A stretch of DNA of 64,000 nucleotides, from NCBI RefSeq assembly GCF_000698575.1, contig NZ_JFHD01000008.1:124001-188000 (forward strand). Direction: 5' to 3'. Position numbers and translations under genes: made by a program. The notes below the pieces were generated by a model, which was not told the DNA's origin, did no database searches, and saw only the letters and a program-made list of their open reading frames with translations. Shown piece after piece: positions 40,826-49,697 of this stretch; the first letter of the stretch is position 1, and each line of letters opens with the position of its first letter. Source of the DNA: Caballeronia zhejiangensis (GTDB lineage Bacteria; Pseudomonadota; Gammaproteobacteria; Burkholderiales; Burkholderiaceae).

Positions 40826-43795
40826 TCAGTGCGTGCCCGAGGCGCGCGCGTGCCATTCGTAGTCGAAGACGGTCGCCTGCACCGGCTCCGACAGGCTTTC
40901 GACGAAACCGATGACTTCCGGATCCTTGACGAAGCTCGCAGCCGAGCTCGCCGCGAGAATCGCCGAGCTGTCCTGCGGGCGCGCGACGAGGAAACCCTGC
41001 ACATAGTCCACGCCGATCTCCTGCAGCGCGCGCAAGGTATCGATGTCCTCGACCCACTCCGCGACGCTGCGCATGCCGAGATTGCGCGCCAGCGCGACGA
41101 TCGCCTCGACAATGGCGATATCGGCCGGATGCGCGCACATCGAGCGCACGAATTCGCCGTCGATCTTGAGCGCATCGGCGGACAGCGCCTTCAGATATTT
41201 GAACGACGTGTAGCCGGCGCCGAAGTCGTCGAGCGCGATCTTGCCGCCCATGTCGTGCACGCGCGCGATGAAACGCTGCGTGTTCTCCAGATCGTGCAGC
41301 GCGACGCTTTCCGTGATTTCGAGGCACAGGTAATGCACGATCGACTGATGCCGCGCGAAGAGCGCGAAGATGTCCTCCATGAACTGCTCGTCGTTCAGCG
41401 AACCGCCTGAAAGATTCACGCAAATGAACTGCGTGTTGCCGAGCTGATGCCGATGCGCTTCGATCCAGTCCAGCAGCGTCGAGATGACCCAGCGATCGAT
41501 CGCCGCAATGTTGCCCGATTCCTCCGCCGCGACGATCACCTTGCCTGCAGGCAGCGTTGCGCCATCGGGCGCGCGCATGCGCAGCAGCACTTCGAAGTTG
41601 AGCGATTCGGTCGGCTTGGTGAGCGACATGATCGGCTGCATCACGAGGAAAAGTCCCGGCGGCAGGCGATTGCGCCCGAGCGTCTCGACGAGCTTCAGTT
41701 CCTCCGCGCGCTCCTCGAACGCCGCCGCGCCCTTGCGGTACGTGACGAGATGCGTGTGCGCGACCTTTTTCGCTTCCCGGCACGCGCGATCCGCGTGTGA
41801 GAGCGCGTCCTGCACGCGCACGCCCTGCGAGCATTCGACGAGACCGATCGACGCCTTCACCTGAAACGCGCGATTGCCGACCTGATACGGCGCATCCGAC
41901 AAAATGGAGATGAGTTCGCGGCATTGCGCGATGGCGTCTTCGATCGACGTGTCGTGCATCACGCAGACGAACTCGTCGCCGCCGATGCGTCCGACCGGAT
42001 AACTGCGCGCGAAGTGCGCGCGCGTGCGGGCCGCGACCTGGCGCAGCACTTCGTCGCCGCTGCGATGGCCGAAGAGATCGTTGACGAGCTTGAAGCGGTC
42101 GAGATCGACATAGGCCAGTGCCCACGGCAGCGTCTCTTCGCTTTGCGCGGCAATCGCCTTCTCGACGCCGCGCCGGTTGAGCGAGCCCGTCAGCGAATCG
42201 TGCTCGGCGAGAAAGCGAAGGCGCTCGACGGCCTTCGACCGTTCGGTCGTGTCCTGCAGCGAGCCTTCGATCCAGCCGTTCGAGCGGATTGCCTTCAACA
42301 GATAGCGGCGCTCGGCGGTGCCGCGTTCGGGCGAGCCGCCCATTTCGAGTTCGCCGTCGCTGCCCTTCGACGCGAGCGCCTGCAGCGCGCCCCACGCGCC
42401 GGCTTCGAAGTAGTCGTTCCAGTGCCGCACCTTGTAGTCGGCCTTTTGCAGATCGAGCATCGCGCGCAACGCCGGATTGGCGCGCACGAAGTGACCGTCG
42501 GAATCGAGCGTGAAGAGGCCGATCGGCGTGACTTCGTAGGTGTTGCGCAGTTCCATCTGCGCCTGGCGGCGAAAATCGCGTTCCGCGCGCATCTGCTCGG
42601 CGATCGCGAACGCCGCCATCATGCTCGACGACAGCGCGGCCATCACCGTATTGACGCCGCCGACGAGCACCTTCAGCCCGAAGGCCGCGCCGAGCACTTC
42701 GGAGAACGTGGAGAAAAGCACGATCGCGAGCGACGCGACATACCACAGCACGGTGCGCGAACGCGCCATCCACACGAGCCGCGCGAGGAAGAACAACAGC
42801 ACGCATATGCCGAAACCCGCGATGACCCAGAGCGTCGGAATGAAAAGCTCATACGGCAACGCGATCGCGGCGGCGAGCAGCACAATGCCGACGTACTGAA
42901 TGACGCGCAGCAGCCAGCGATAACCGACCACGCGCAACTCGCGCCGGAAAAGCTGTTGAAACAGCGCGGCCGTCAACAGGTAATAGGCCGCGAAGGTGAT
43001 TTGCCGCAATGGCTGAATGTATTCGGTCGGCAATACGCGGCCGAGCCATTGCATGTCCCAGCCCATCGCATTTGCGCAGAGGCGCAGATTGCCGACGAGC
43101 CATACCGCGAAAATCACATAGGTCCATTCGTGATTGATGAGCGCCGTCACGAAGACGAATACCGCGAGCGTCAGCAAACCGCCGGCGATCAATCCGGAGC
43201 TTTCCTGAAAATCGAGCGCCGAATTACGGAGGCCTTGCCATTCCCATGTAAATGCGTTGATTTGCGCGGGTCCGGAAAATGTGCCCCGGCAGAGAATGTT
43301 TTCCGGTTCTTTCAATCGCCCGACGTGAATCGAGAAACCGGCTTTAACCGCGCGCATCTGGCCGCTGACGGATTCGCGGCTCGCCTCGCCGAGCGGCGCA
43401 AGCGTGTCCGCGTTCCAGCAGGCAAGCGTTTGCGCGTGACGCGACGGCAATTCGACGACCGTCGATGAATGCGCGCTCATGCTTGGCGTGGTGAAACTGA
43501 ACCAGACCGGCTTTTCCGAAAGACGCGTGCTGTAGCGCGATACCGGCGTGACGCCTCGAAGCGCCACGAGCGCGTCGCCGGGATTCATGATCGCGGCTTT
43601 ATCGGCGACGACGCGCAGTTGGAGCGGAACCGCGCCGCGCGTTTCGTATTGACGCGGAAGGAAATAGAGCGTGGCGATCGTACCGAGCAAAATCAGAAAA
43701 GGCACAGCGTAAACGGCGACCGCGTACAGCGCGTCGTCGATCCACGAGCCCGTGCGTCTGAATCTCGATAAGGAAGCTGGAATAACCGACGCCAT
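40826..43795 (-). CDS. Membrane GGDEF-EAL protein
   Basis: A 989-residue sensor enzyme from the ATG at 43795. A TM helix lies near 25-47, a periplasmic region near 50-200 and seven or so helices near 200-395. A PAS-like domain is near 415-520, GGDEF near 525-690 with intact GGDEF at 605-609, and EAL near 700-950. The EAL motif itself reads EVL (735-737); later EAL residues (LEITES, DDFGAG, KIDGEF, AEWVED) are kept, though AEWVE replaces the usual AEGVE. It could make and break cyclic-di-GMP. No RxxD inhibition site is seen before GGDEF. It ends by the small gene at 40606. Confidence 0.9.
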   Translation of the reverse strand: MASVIPASLSRFRRTGSWIDDALYAVAVYAVPFLILLGTIATLYFLPRQYETRGAVPLQLRVVADKAAIMNPGDALVALRGVTPVSRYSTRLSEKPVWFSFTTPSMSAHSSTVVELPSRHAQTLACWNADTLAPLGEASRESVSGQMRAVKAGFSIHVGRLKEPENILCRGTFSGPAQINAFTWEWQGLRNSALDFQESSGLIAGGLLTLAVFVFVTALINHEWTYVIFAVWLVGNLRLCANAMGWDMQWLGRVLPTEYIQPLRQITFAAYYLLTAALFQQLFRRELRVVGYRWLLRVIQYVGIVLLAAAIALPYELFIPTLWVIAGFGICVLLFFLARLVWMARSRTVLWYVASLAIVLFSTFSEVLGAAFGLKVLVGGVNTVMAALSSSMMAAFAIAEQMRAERDFRRQAQMELRNTYEVTPIGLFTLDSDGHFVRANPALRAMLDLQKADYKVRHWNDYFEAGAWGALQALASKGSDGELEMGGSPERGTAERRYLLKAIRSNGWIEGSLQDTTERSKAVERLRFLAEHDSLTGSLNRRGVEKAIAAQSEETLPWALAYVDLDRFKLVNDLFGHRSGDEVLRQVAARTRAHFARSYPVGRIGGDEFVCVMHDTSIEDAIAQCRELISILSDAPYQVGNRAFQVKASIGLVECSQGVRVQDALSHADRACREAKKVAHTHLVTYRKGAAAFEERAEELKLVETLGRNRLPPGLFLVMQPIMSLTKPTESLNFEVLLRMRAPDGATLPAGKVIVAAEESGNIAAIDRWVISTLLDWIEAHRHQLGNTQFICVNLSGGSLNDEQFMEDIFALFARHQSIVHYLCLEITESVALHDLENTQRFIARVHDMGGKIALDDFGAGYTSFKYLKALSADALKIDGEFVRSMCAHPADIAIVEAIVALARNLGMRSVAEWVEDIDTLRALQEIGVDYVQGFLVARPQDSSAILAASSAASFVKDPEVIGFVESLSEPVQATVFDYEWHARASGTH

Positions 43796-43886
43796 TCTTG
43801 GAAAAACCCCCGTTTGCGCCCAGCGCGAAATGCGCCGGCGCAGACAGCGGCGGAGGCCGAAGCCCCGCGCGCCGCCGCTTTTGGCC

Positions 43887-43910
43887 AACCGGACCGCTCT
43901 TGGTCCGGTT
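43887..43910 (-). terminator. Hairpin between the FeeM-like and GGDEF-EAL genes
   Basis: Perfect 9-bp arms (AACCGGACC / GGTCCGGTT, six-base loop). The T-tract after it on the minus strand is poor, so it could be a weak terminator of the FeeM-like gene or an operator for the GGDEF-EAL gene. Confidence 0.45.
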
Positions 43911-43949
43911 ATTCGCTATTACCGTCCTAAATACGATCGTCCGTTTCTT

Positions 43950-44726
43950 TTACCTGCCGTAAGCCATCAACGGAGCGTCTGGGCATCGTACCGGTTCCCA
44001 GTCAAAAGATAAATCTACAGAATGCAAATCGATGTCCGGGTGATGCGTGTTCACCATGTAATTGAAGAGCGGATGACGGGCTTCTTCCCAGCGCTGGCGC
44101 GCGGCTGCGACGTCCTTCGCGAGCACGCGATGCGGCAGCCCGCCGACATGCGACATCGGCAGGAATTTGTTGACGCCGAAAACATCCTTGAAGAGCATCG
44201 CCTCATACTCCCGATCCAGCGGCGTGCGCGCCGTGATCACCATGTAATCGATCCCGTGCAGTTCGCAGAACATCCAGAGCGCCTTGCACAGCGCCACTTT
44301 CACCACCCGCCCCACCATGCCGCCCGCGACGCCGAGACGCGTCGCTTCCGCGAGGCGGCTCGTCGCCAGATGATCCGGCAGACGCACCGACTGTTCGACG
44401 GCGAGCGGGCCGTACGCATTGGTCTGAATACGCATCGTCCCGAGCGGTGCGCCGTCGAGTTTCGATTCCGCGAGAAGCACCGCCGTGCCGCGATCGCGGT
44501 CCGACGGCTCGATCGTCATCTTTTCGGCGAATTCGGGCAGATGCCGCCCGTAGGCCGAACGTCTGATGCTCACGGCTTTCTGAAGTCCGCCATCGTCTTC
44601 GACGATACGGATAGTAAACGGCATGCGCTCCGTTTTCTGAAGCGCGGGGACGACCGTGAGAGTCGGGCGTACCGCCGATTCGGTCTGGTTAGCGGCGGCA
44701 TTGTTGGCAAGGTTCAGACGTTCCAT
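43950..44726 (-). CDS. N-acyl amino acid synthase FeeM-like protein
   Basis: A 258-residue GNAT-related protein. After a variable N-terminus, TIRIVEDDGGLQKAVSIRRSAYG begins the fold, and AVLLAESKLDGAPLGTMRIQ, SRLAEATRLGV and MVITARTPLDREYEAMLFKD are the blocks shared with FeeM and autoinducer-synthase-like acyltransferases. FeeM-type enzymes join an acyl-ACP chain to an amino acid such as tyrosine to give N-acyl amino acids. Substrates here are unknown. It lies upstream of a GGDEF-EAL gene on the same strand and has a long AT-rich leader. Confidence 0.8.
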   Translation of the reverse strand: MERLNLANNAAANQTESAVRPTLTVVPALQKTERMPFTIRIVEDDGGLQKAVSIRRSAYGRHLPEFAEKMTIEPSDRDRGTAVLLAESKLDGAPLGTMRIQTNAYGPLAVEQSVRLPDHLATSRLAEATRLGVAGGMVGRVVKVALCKALWMFCELHGIDYMVITARTPLDREYEAMLFKDVFGVNKFLPMSHVGGLPHRVLAKDVAAARQRWEEARHPLFNYMVNTHHPDIDLHSVDLSFDWEPVRCPDAPLMAYGR

Positions 44727-45190
44727 TTGTAAACCCCATTTTTTCTTGGCGATTGGAAAGGTGCCGCGTGTTGAGGACGTTTATTGGAGGGTTCCTTACA
44801 CGGGCGGGTCGAGCCTCTCACGAAGTCGAAAAAGGGGGTGCGTGCTTGCCGCTGTTTCTCAGCAACTTTTGGGCTAATTCAGTGGAAGAAAGCTTCTAAT
44901 CGGCGAAAAAGCCAATCGTCGGCCGCAGCCGCAAACCGAAATATGCATATGCCAGGAAGGTATATGCGCGCCCGATGAGGGTGAAAGAACGAGGGTAAGC
45001 AGCCACCGGCCGACGCGAGAGGCATTCAGGAGAATAGCGTTCGGCGAACAGTCGCGGAGCATCGCGTAAACGCTGGAAAACATTTAATAAAAGGGGTTCG
45101 GTAACGTTTGCTTACATTTTTCTTCGCAGATTCTGCGAAACCAAAAAAATGCAAAGTTTGGGATTGCCGAAAGGCGATCGGGGAGGACGA
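44727..45190. other. Long intergenic region upstream of the FeeM-like gene
   Basis: About 460 bases without a believable gene; the short frames here are low-complexity. It is AT-richer than the neighbours. It holds a perfect 17-bp palindrome at 45123-45139 (TTCGCAGA-T-TCTGCGAA), not followed by T on either strand, so an operator is more likely than a terminator. It is probably the regulatory leader of the FeeM-like gene. Confidence 0.5.
45123..45139. promoter_or_regulatory. Perfect palindrome, candidate operator
   Basis: TTCGCAGA-T-TCTGCGAA with 8-bp perfect arms, about 400 bases upstream of the FeeM-like start and 140 bases downstream of the gene at 45281. Confidence 0.4.
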
Positions 45191-45224
45191 AAAAAAGCGG
45201 GCGTCCTTCCGAAAGGACGCCCGC
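45191..45224 (-). terminator. Terminator after the 45281 gene
   Basis: Perfect 12-bp arms (GCGGGCGTCCTT / AAGGACGCCCGC, four-base loop) followed on the minus strand by a run of T, 56 bases past the stop of the gene at 45281. Confidence 0.85.
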
Positions 45225-45280
45225 TCTATCACGACATAATCGTGTCGGCAGTATGAAACGCGCTGAAGCGAATTAAAAAA

Positions 45281-45703
45281 TCAGTCCTCTTCGTCTAGCC
45301 AGGGGATATCCACGTCGGTAATGAACGCGACCATCGCGAGCGGACGGCCTTCCTGCCGCCCGATATTGCCGTCGGCGCGTTGCCACTCGCAGCGGAAAAT
45401 CGTCGCGGGCGTGTCGGCGAGCAGCGTGATGGTGCGGATTTCGTCCGGATCGTTATCCTCGACCGGACCGTCGAGCGACACGAGCAATTGCTGCGGCCAG
45501 ACGCCGTCGGCCGGATCGTAGATCTTGTCGCCGTCGTGGATGACGACGTGCGCCTCGACGCCGATCGTCGCCGACGCCTCGACGATCATCTTGCCGAGCG
45601 CGCGCAGCACCGCGGTGGCGCGGCCCGAGTTGGCCTGGCGGATCGCGAGATCGCCGCGCGTCAGCGCCTGCTCGAGTTTGGGGTTGGTTTTCTGTTGCGC
45701 CAT
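45281..45703 (-). CDS. Hypothetical protein
   Basis: A 140-residue soluble acidic protein that I cannot assign. It begins MAQQKTNPKLEQALTRGDLA. IGVEAHVVIHDGDKIYDPADG and QQLLVSLDGPVEDNDPDEIR suggest a mixed alpha/beta fold, and it ends in DVDIPWLDEED. A GAGAGA element precedes the ATG at 45703. It stands alone with its own terminator. Confidence 0.7.
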   Translation of the reverse strand: MAQQKTNPKLEQALTRGDLAIRQANSGRATAVLRALGKMIVEASATIGVEAHVVIHDGDKIYDPADGVWPQQLLVSLDGPVEDNDPDEIRTITLLADTPATIFRCEWQRADGNIGRQEGRPLAMVAFITDVDIPWLDEED

Positions 45704-45947
45704 CTATCTCTCTCAAGGGGTTCGTTGCGACTTTCGACGGGCACGGCCCGGCTTAAGTTGCACGCGGATCGTAGCATTGCACCAACAAAGATAGGTCGCG
45801 CGGGCGTCGGCGGCAAACCGGAGACGACAAAGCCCGCTCGACGCATGGACGGATCGCGCTCAAGTTTGCACGCGACCAGCCGATATTGCGCTCATCCCCA
45901 CCGAAACGCGTGACTGCCGTGCCGTTCATCGACCTGACTGCTCCTTT

Positions 45948-47249
45948 GTGCGTTCGTCCGCCGGCGCTCGCTTCCCGCATGCCGTCTCCGGGCACCGCCG
46001 TGCGGCCGCCGCGACAGCGTCCCTGAACGTGCTGACCGGACATACGGAGATCGTCGACGGCATCACGCTGCGCACGCATCTGCAACCGATCTACAGCCTG
46101 CCGCACCAGCGCGAGGTGGGCTACGAGGCGCTGTTGCGCGGCGAAGCCGAAGACCGCGCGCTAGTCGGACCGTTCGATCTCTTCGCGCGCGCGATCGTCG
46201 CGGGCAAGCTGACCGAGCTCGACCGCATGAGCCATCTCACGCACCTGCGCAACGCGGCGCCGATGCTGCCCGCCGCGCACTGGCTCTTCGTCAACATCAA
46301 TCCGGCGACCTTCACCGATCCCGGCTATGCCGCGCGGCTCGCGGCGGCCACGCGCGCATCCGGTCTCGCGCCCGAGCAACTGGTGATCGAAGTGCTCGAA
46401 TCCGGCGGCACGGACGTCGCGGAAATCGCGCGCGCGACGCGTTCCTTTCGCGCGCAAGGCTTTCTCGTCGCGGTCGACGATTTCGGTGCGGGGCATTCCA
46501 ACATCGACCGGCTGCTGACGCTGCGGCCGGACATCGTCAAGCTCGATCGCAGTCTCGTGCGGGCGAAAAGCGCTCACATGCGCGACGCGTTGCTGCCGAA
46601 GCTCGTCGATCTGCTGCACGAGTCGGGCATGTTCGTGGTCGCCGAAGGCATCGAGACGCACAAGGATCTGATGCTGGCGGCGCGCTCGAACGTCGATTTC
46701 GTCCAGGGCTATCTGCTCGGCATGCCGTCGGTGCGGCTCGCCGAGCGCGGCGCGGTCACGCCGCTTTTCGAAGACGTGTTCGACACGCTCGCGCAGATGC
46801 GCCGCACCGAGCGCCTCGCGGGCGATCTGCTTCTGCTGCCCTATCGCGCGGGACTCACGCAGGCGGCGCGGCGTTTCGCGTCGGGCGCGACGGCCGAAGC
46901 CTCTTGCGCCGACCTGCTCGCGCAGCCGTGCACGCTGAGTTGCTTTTTCCTCGATCAGGGCGGCCGCGAGTTCATGCCCGGCCTGGCGGGCGCGGCCGCG
47001 AGATCGCCGACCGCGCGGTTCGCGCCGATCGCCGATCCGTCGACGGGCCGCTGGGACAATCGTCCGTATTTCGTCGATGCGCACGCGAAGCCGCAGCAGG
47101 TCGTCGCGAGCACGCCGTATCTCTCGGTGACGGGCACGTCGCTATGTGTGACGCTGACGATCGCGACGCAGCGCAACGCCAAACCGGTCGTGATTGGCGT
47201 CGATCTCGACTGGCGTCGCCTGAGCGAAGCGGCGCCCGCGATTCTCTGA
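45948..47249 (+). CDS. EAL domain protein with C-terminal sensor-like domain
   Basis: A 433-residue protein. The EAL domain is at about residues 40-275 with catalytic motifs GYEALLRG, VNINP, VIEVLES, AVDDFGAG, KLDRS and VVAEGIET all intact, so cyclic-di-GMP phosphodiesterase activity is likely. The C-terminal third (FFLDQGGREFMPGL, RWDNRPYFVDAHAKP, PYLSVTGTSLCVTL) resembles a Cache/PAS-like ligand domain. This order, catalytic domain first, is unusual. No membrane helix was found. The start is a GTG at 45948 and is uncertain because the frame is open further upstream. Confidence 0.88.
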   Translation: MRSSAGARFPHAVSGHRRAAAATASLNVLTGHTEIVDGITLRTHLQPIYSLPHQREVGYEALLRGEAEDRALVGPFDLFARAIVAGKLTELDRMSHLTHLRNAAPMLPAAHWLFVNINPATFTDPGYAARLAAATRASGLAPEQLVIEVLESGGTDVAEIARATRSFRAQGFLVAVDDFGAGHSNIDRLLTLRPDIVKLDRSLVRAKSAHMRDALLPKLVDLLHESGMFVVAEGIETHKDLMLAARSNVDFVQGYLLGMPSVRLAERGAVTPLFEDVFDTLAQMRRTERLAGDLLLLPYRAGLTQAARRFASGATAEASCADLLAQPCTLSCFFLDQGGREFMPGLAGAAARSPTARFAPIADPSTGRWDNRPYFVDAHAKPQQVVASTPYLSVTGTSLCVTLTIATQRNAKPVVIGVDLDWRRLSEAAPAIL

Positions 47250-47261
47250 CTCTTCAGCGTC

Positions 47262-48251
47262 TCAGGCGGTCGCGCGCTTCGTCCGCGCGATCGCATCGGC
47301 CAGCGCCGCCGCGCCCGCGCGCAGCGCCGCGACATTGCCGGGCTCGAAAGTCCAGTGTCCCGCCGCATTCACGACGGTCAGTTCCGCGCCCGGCCAGTGA
47401 GCCGCGAGGTCGAGCGCCTGATCGGCCGGACACACCATGTCGAAGCGGCCATGCACGATCCGGCAAGGCAGATGCGCAATCCGCGCGATGAGCGGCAAGA
47501 GCGGGATCGGCGGCAGCTCGTTCGCCATGTAGTGCCGTTCGAGCAACGCCATCGAGATCGCCGCCGCGTTCGCTTCCGCGCTCGGACGTTTCTCTTCCTC
47601 GGCCGGTTCCTTCTCGGGCTTGTTGACGACGGAAAGCGTCGTCTCGTACTGCGTCCACGCGCGCGCGAGCCGCGTGCCGGCTTCGTCGAAGCGCGCGAGC
47701 GGCGCTTCGGTCATCCGCAAAATGTCCTGCCCGTTCGCGGGACGCTGGCCGCACGCCGCCTCGATGGCATCGAGGAACGCGCGATGCGCTTCCGGAAACA
47801 CGCGCCGCACGTCCCATAGAAACCAGTCGATGTCCTCGCGCCGCGCGAGAAAGATGCCGCGCAGCAGAAAGCCCGTGCAGCGCTCGGGATGCGCGACGCC
47901 ATACGCGAGCCCGAGCGTCGTGCCCCACGAGCCGCCGAAAATCGCCCATTGCTCGATCTGTAACGCGACGCGCAGCTTTTCCATATCGCCGACGAGCGCA
48001 TCGATGCCGTTCGCTTCCAGCTTGCCGAACGGCGTGGACTTGCCGCAGCCGCGCTGATCGAAGAACACGACGCGCCATTTGTCCTGCTCCAGCACCTCGG
48101 CCCATTTGACGTTCATCGCGCCGCCGGGGCCGCCGTGCACGACGAGCATCACCGGCGCGTCGCGCGGGCCCTGCGCGCGCCAGTAGATCGAATGACCGTC
48201 GCCCACGTCGAGCATGCCTTCGTCGAACTGCACCGGCGTCTGATTTTCCAT
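47262..48251 (-). CDS. pip: Prolyl aminopeptidase
   Basis: A 329-residue alpha/beta hydrolase. VVHGGPGGAMN is the oxyanion region, FFDQRGCGKSTP and GGSWGTTLGLAY (nucleophile Ser) are the proline iminopeptidase signature, HGRFDMVCP holds the acid and AAGHWTF the histidine. It removes N-terminal proline from peptides in the cytoplasm. AAGGA lies upstream of the ATG at 48251. It is convergent with the EAL gene and divergent to plsC. Confidence 0.93.
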   Translation of the reverse strand: MENQTPVQFDEGMLDVGDGHSIYWRAQGPRDAPVMLVVHGGPGGAMNVKWAEVLEQDKWRVVFFDQRGCGKSTPFGKLEANGIDALVGDMEKLRVALQIEQWAIFGGSWGTTLGLAYGVAHPERCTGFLLRGIFLARREDIDWFLWDVRRVFPEAHRAFLDAIEAACGQRPANGQDILRMTEAPLARFDEAGTRLARAWTQYETTLSVVNKPEKEPAEEEKRPSAEANAAAISMALLERHYMANELPPIPLLPLIARIAHLPCRIVHGRFDMVCPADQALDLAAHWPGAELTVVNAAGHWTFEPGNVAALRAGAAALADAIARTKRATA

Positions 48252-48404
48252 TGCGCTGTTTCCTTGCTGTGTGTTTCGTCGGGGTCCATTGTTGCATCGC
48301 TTCGATGACGCCGCATGACGCGAAACGCCGATCCGGGGCGTTTCACCCGATACGCTATGCTTGCGGATTCCCGCCGTTCATCCCACAGTCATTCACGAAT
48401 CCCG

Positions 48405-49118
48405 ATGCGACGCACCCTCGTCAAGTGGCTCTTTGCAACCTATCTGCTGGGCAGCGGCATCGTTTGGTCGATTCTGATCCTGCCGCTCTTTCCGTTCGTC
48501 GGCCGCAACGGACGTTACCGGCTCGCGAAGCTCTGGTGCCGCGCGATGGTCGTGATGATGCGCGTCATCACCGGCGTGACGTGCTCGATCGAAGGTCTGG
48601 AGCATCTGCCCGACGGGCCGTGCATCATCCTGTCGCGTCACGAATCGACGTGGGAAACGCTTTCGTTCATGGCGCTCTTTCCGCGACGCATCAGCTTCGT
48701 GTTCAAGCACGAACTCATGAACATTCCGTTTTTCGGCTGGGTGCTGCGCGGGCTCGACATGGTGAGCCTCGACCGCGGCTCGATCCGTCAGGCGCATACG
48801 GCCGTGACGCGCGAATGCGCCGCGCGGCTGAAAAAGGGCGATTCCGTCGTGATCTTTCCGGAAGGCACGCGCGTCGCGCACGATGCGCCGCTCAAGCTGG
48901 CGTCGGGCGGCGTGCGTCTCGCGTGCGCGACGAAGGTGCCGGTCGTGCCTGTCGTCCACGACGCGGGCAAGGTCTGGCCGGCGAAAGGGTGGCCGGATCG
49001 CGGCGGGCATATCCGCGTGATCGTCACGCCCTGCCTGCCGCTCGACTGCCAGATTCCGCAGGAATTGAACCGCCTCGCGCAGTCGCAAATGGACGATGCG
49101 CTCGCCGTGTTGCGCTAG
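48405..49118 (+). CDS. plsC: 1-acyl-sn-glycerol-3-phosphate acyltransferase family protein
   Basis: A 237-residue membrane acyltransferase. A hydrophobic N-terminal anchor (WLFATYLLGSGIVWSILIL) precedes catalytic RHESTW (H-x4-D-type variant with ES) and the acceptor-binding FPEGTR. It would acylate lysophosphatidate to phosphatidate in the inner membrane. The block RHEST-W replaces the canonical NHxxxxD, as in many proteobacterial paralogues. The ATG at 48405 gives a typical length. Confidence 0.88.
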   Translation: MRRTLVKWLFATYLLGSGIVWSILILPLFPFVGRNGRYRLAKLWCRAMVVMMRVITGVTCSIEGLEHLPDGPCIILSRHESTWETLSFMALFPRRISFVFKHELMNIPFFGWVLRGLDMVSLDRGSIRQAHTAVTRECAARLKKGDSVVIFPEGTRVAHDAPLKLASGGVRLACATKVPVVPVVHDAGKVWPAKGWPDRGGHIRVIVTPCLPLDCQIPQELNRLAQSQMDDALAVLR

Positions 49119-49125
49119 ACGGCGC

Positions 49126-49494
49126 TCAATACGGCGGACGTTTCTTTGCGGCGCACAAGCGGTTCACCGCGGCGATCAGCGTCCCCACGTCGACGGGCTT
49201 GCGCAAATAGCCGTCGTAGCTGACGAACGCCGGCGGGTTCGGATGCCCCGAAATCATCAGGAAAGGAATGTGCGCGAGCGACGCGTCGTTCTTCATCGTC
49301 TGGCAGAGCAGCGCGCCGCCCAAGCCCGGCATCATCCAGTCCGATACGACGATGTCCACGCTCTGTTCGCCGAGTATCGATAACGCCTTGTTGCCGTCGA
49401 ACGCGCATAAGACATTGCAATCCTCGCCTTGCATAGAGAGGGTCCAGGCTTCGATGGTGGCGGGGTCGTCGTCGACGAGCAGTACAGTCTTCAT
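49126..49494 (-). CDS. Single-domain response regulator
   Basis: A 122-residue CheY-like receiver. KTVLLVDDDPATIEAW gives the acidic pocket, VDIVVSDWMMPG the phosphoacceptor aspartate (about residue 52), LMISGH the switch residue and YLRKPVD the conserved lysine. There is no output domain, and no sensor kinase is adjacent, so it acts by protein contact within another pathway. The ATG at 49494 fits the fold; a longer frame upstream is not coding. It is convergent with plsC with only seven bases between. Confidence 0.9.
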   Translation of the reverse strand: MKTVLLVDDDPATIEAWTLSMQGEDCNVLCAFDGNKALSILGEQSVDIVVSDWMMPGLGGALLCQTMKNDASLAHIPFLMISGHPNPPAFVSYDGYLRKPVDVGTLIAAVNRLCAAKKRPPY

Positions 49495-49697
49495 CTTGCG
49501 AACTTGTTCGAGTGCGGCGCGTTTGTGCGGCGGGAGGTGCAGGACAAAGGCTGCCGGCAACATCGGTAGTGACTGCCGCCAAGGCCGATGGTTGCCGTCA
49601 CCGCTTATCTGCAGCTTTTTGTCATAGTATTTCTTTCGCGCCAAATCTGCGCGGTAAATGCTGCTTCAGCAACTTGCGCGCCGCCCGGCGTCGGCGG

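Noticed and set aside
45026..45232. 68-codon minus-strand frame in the gap before the FeeM-like gene
   Set aside because: It runs through a terminator hairpin and AT-rich DNA, has no ribosome site, and its composition is not protein-like.
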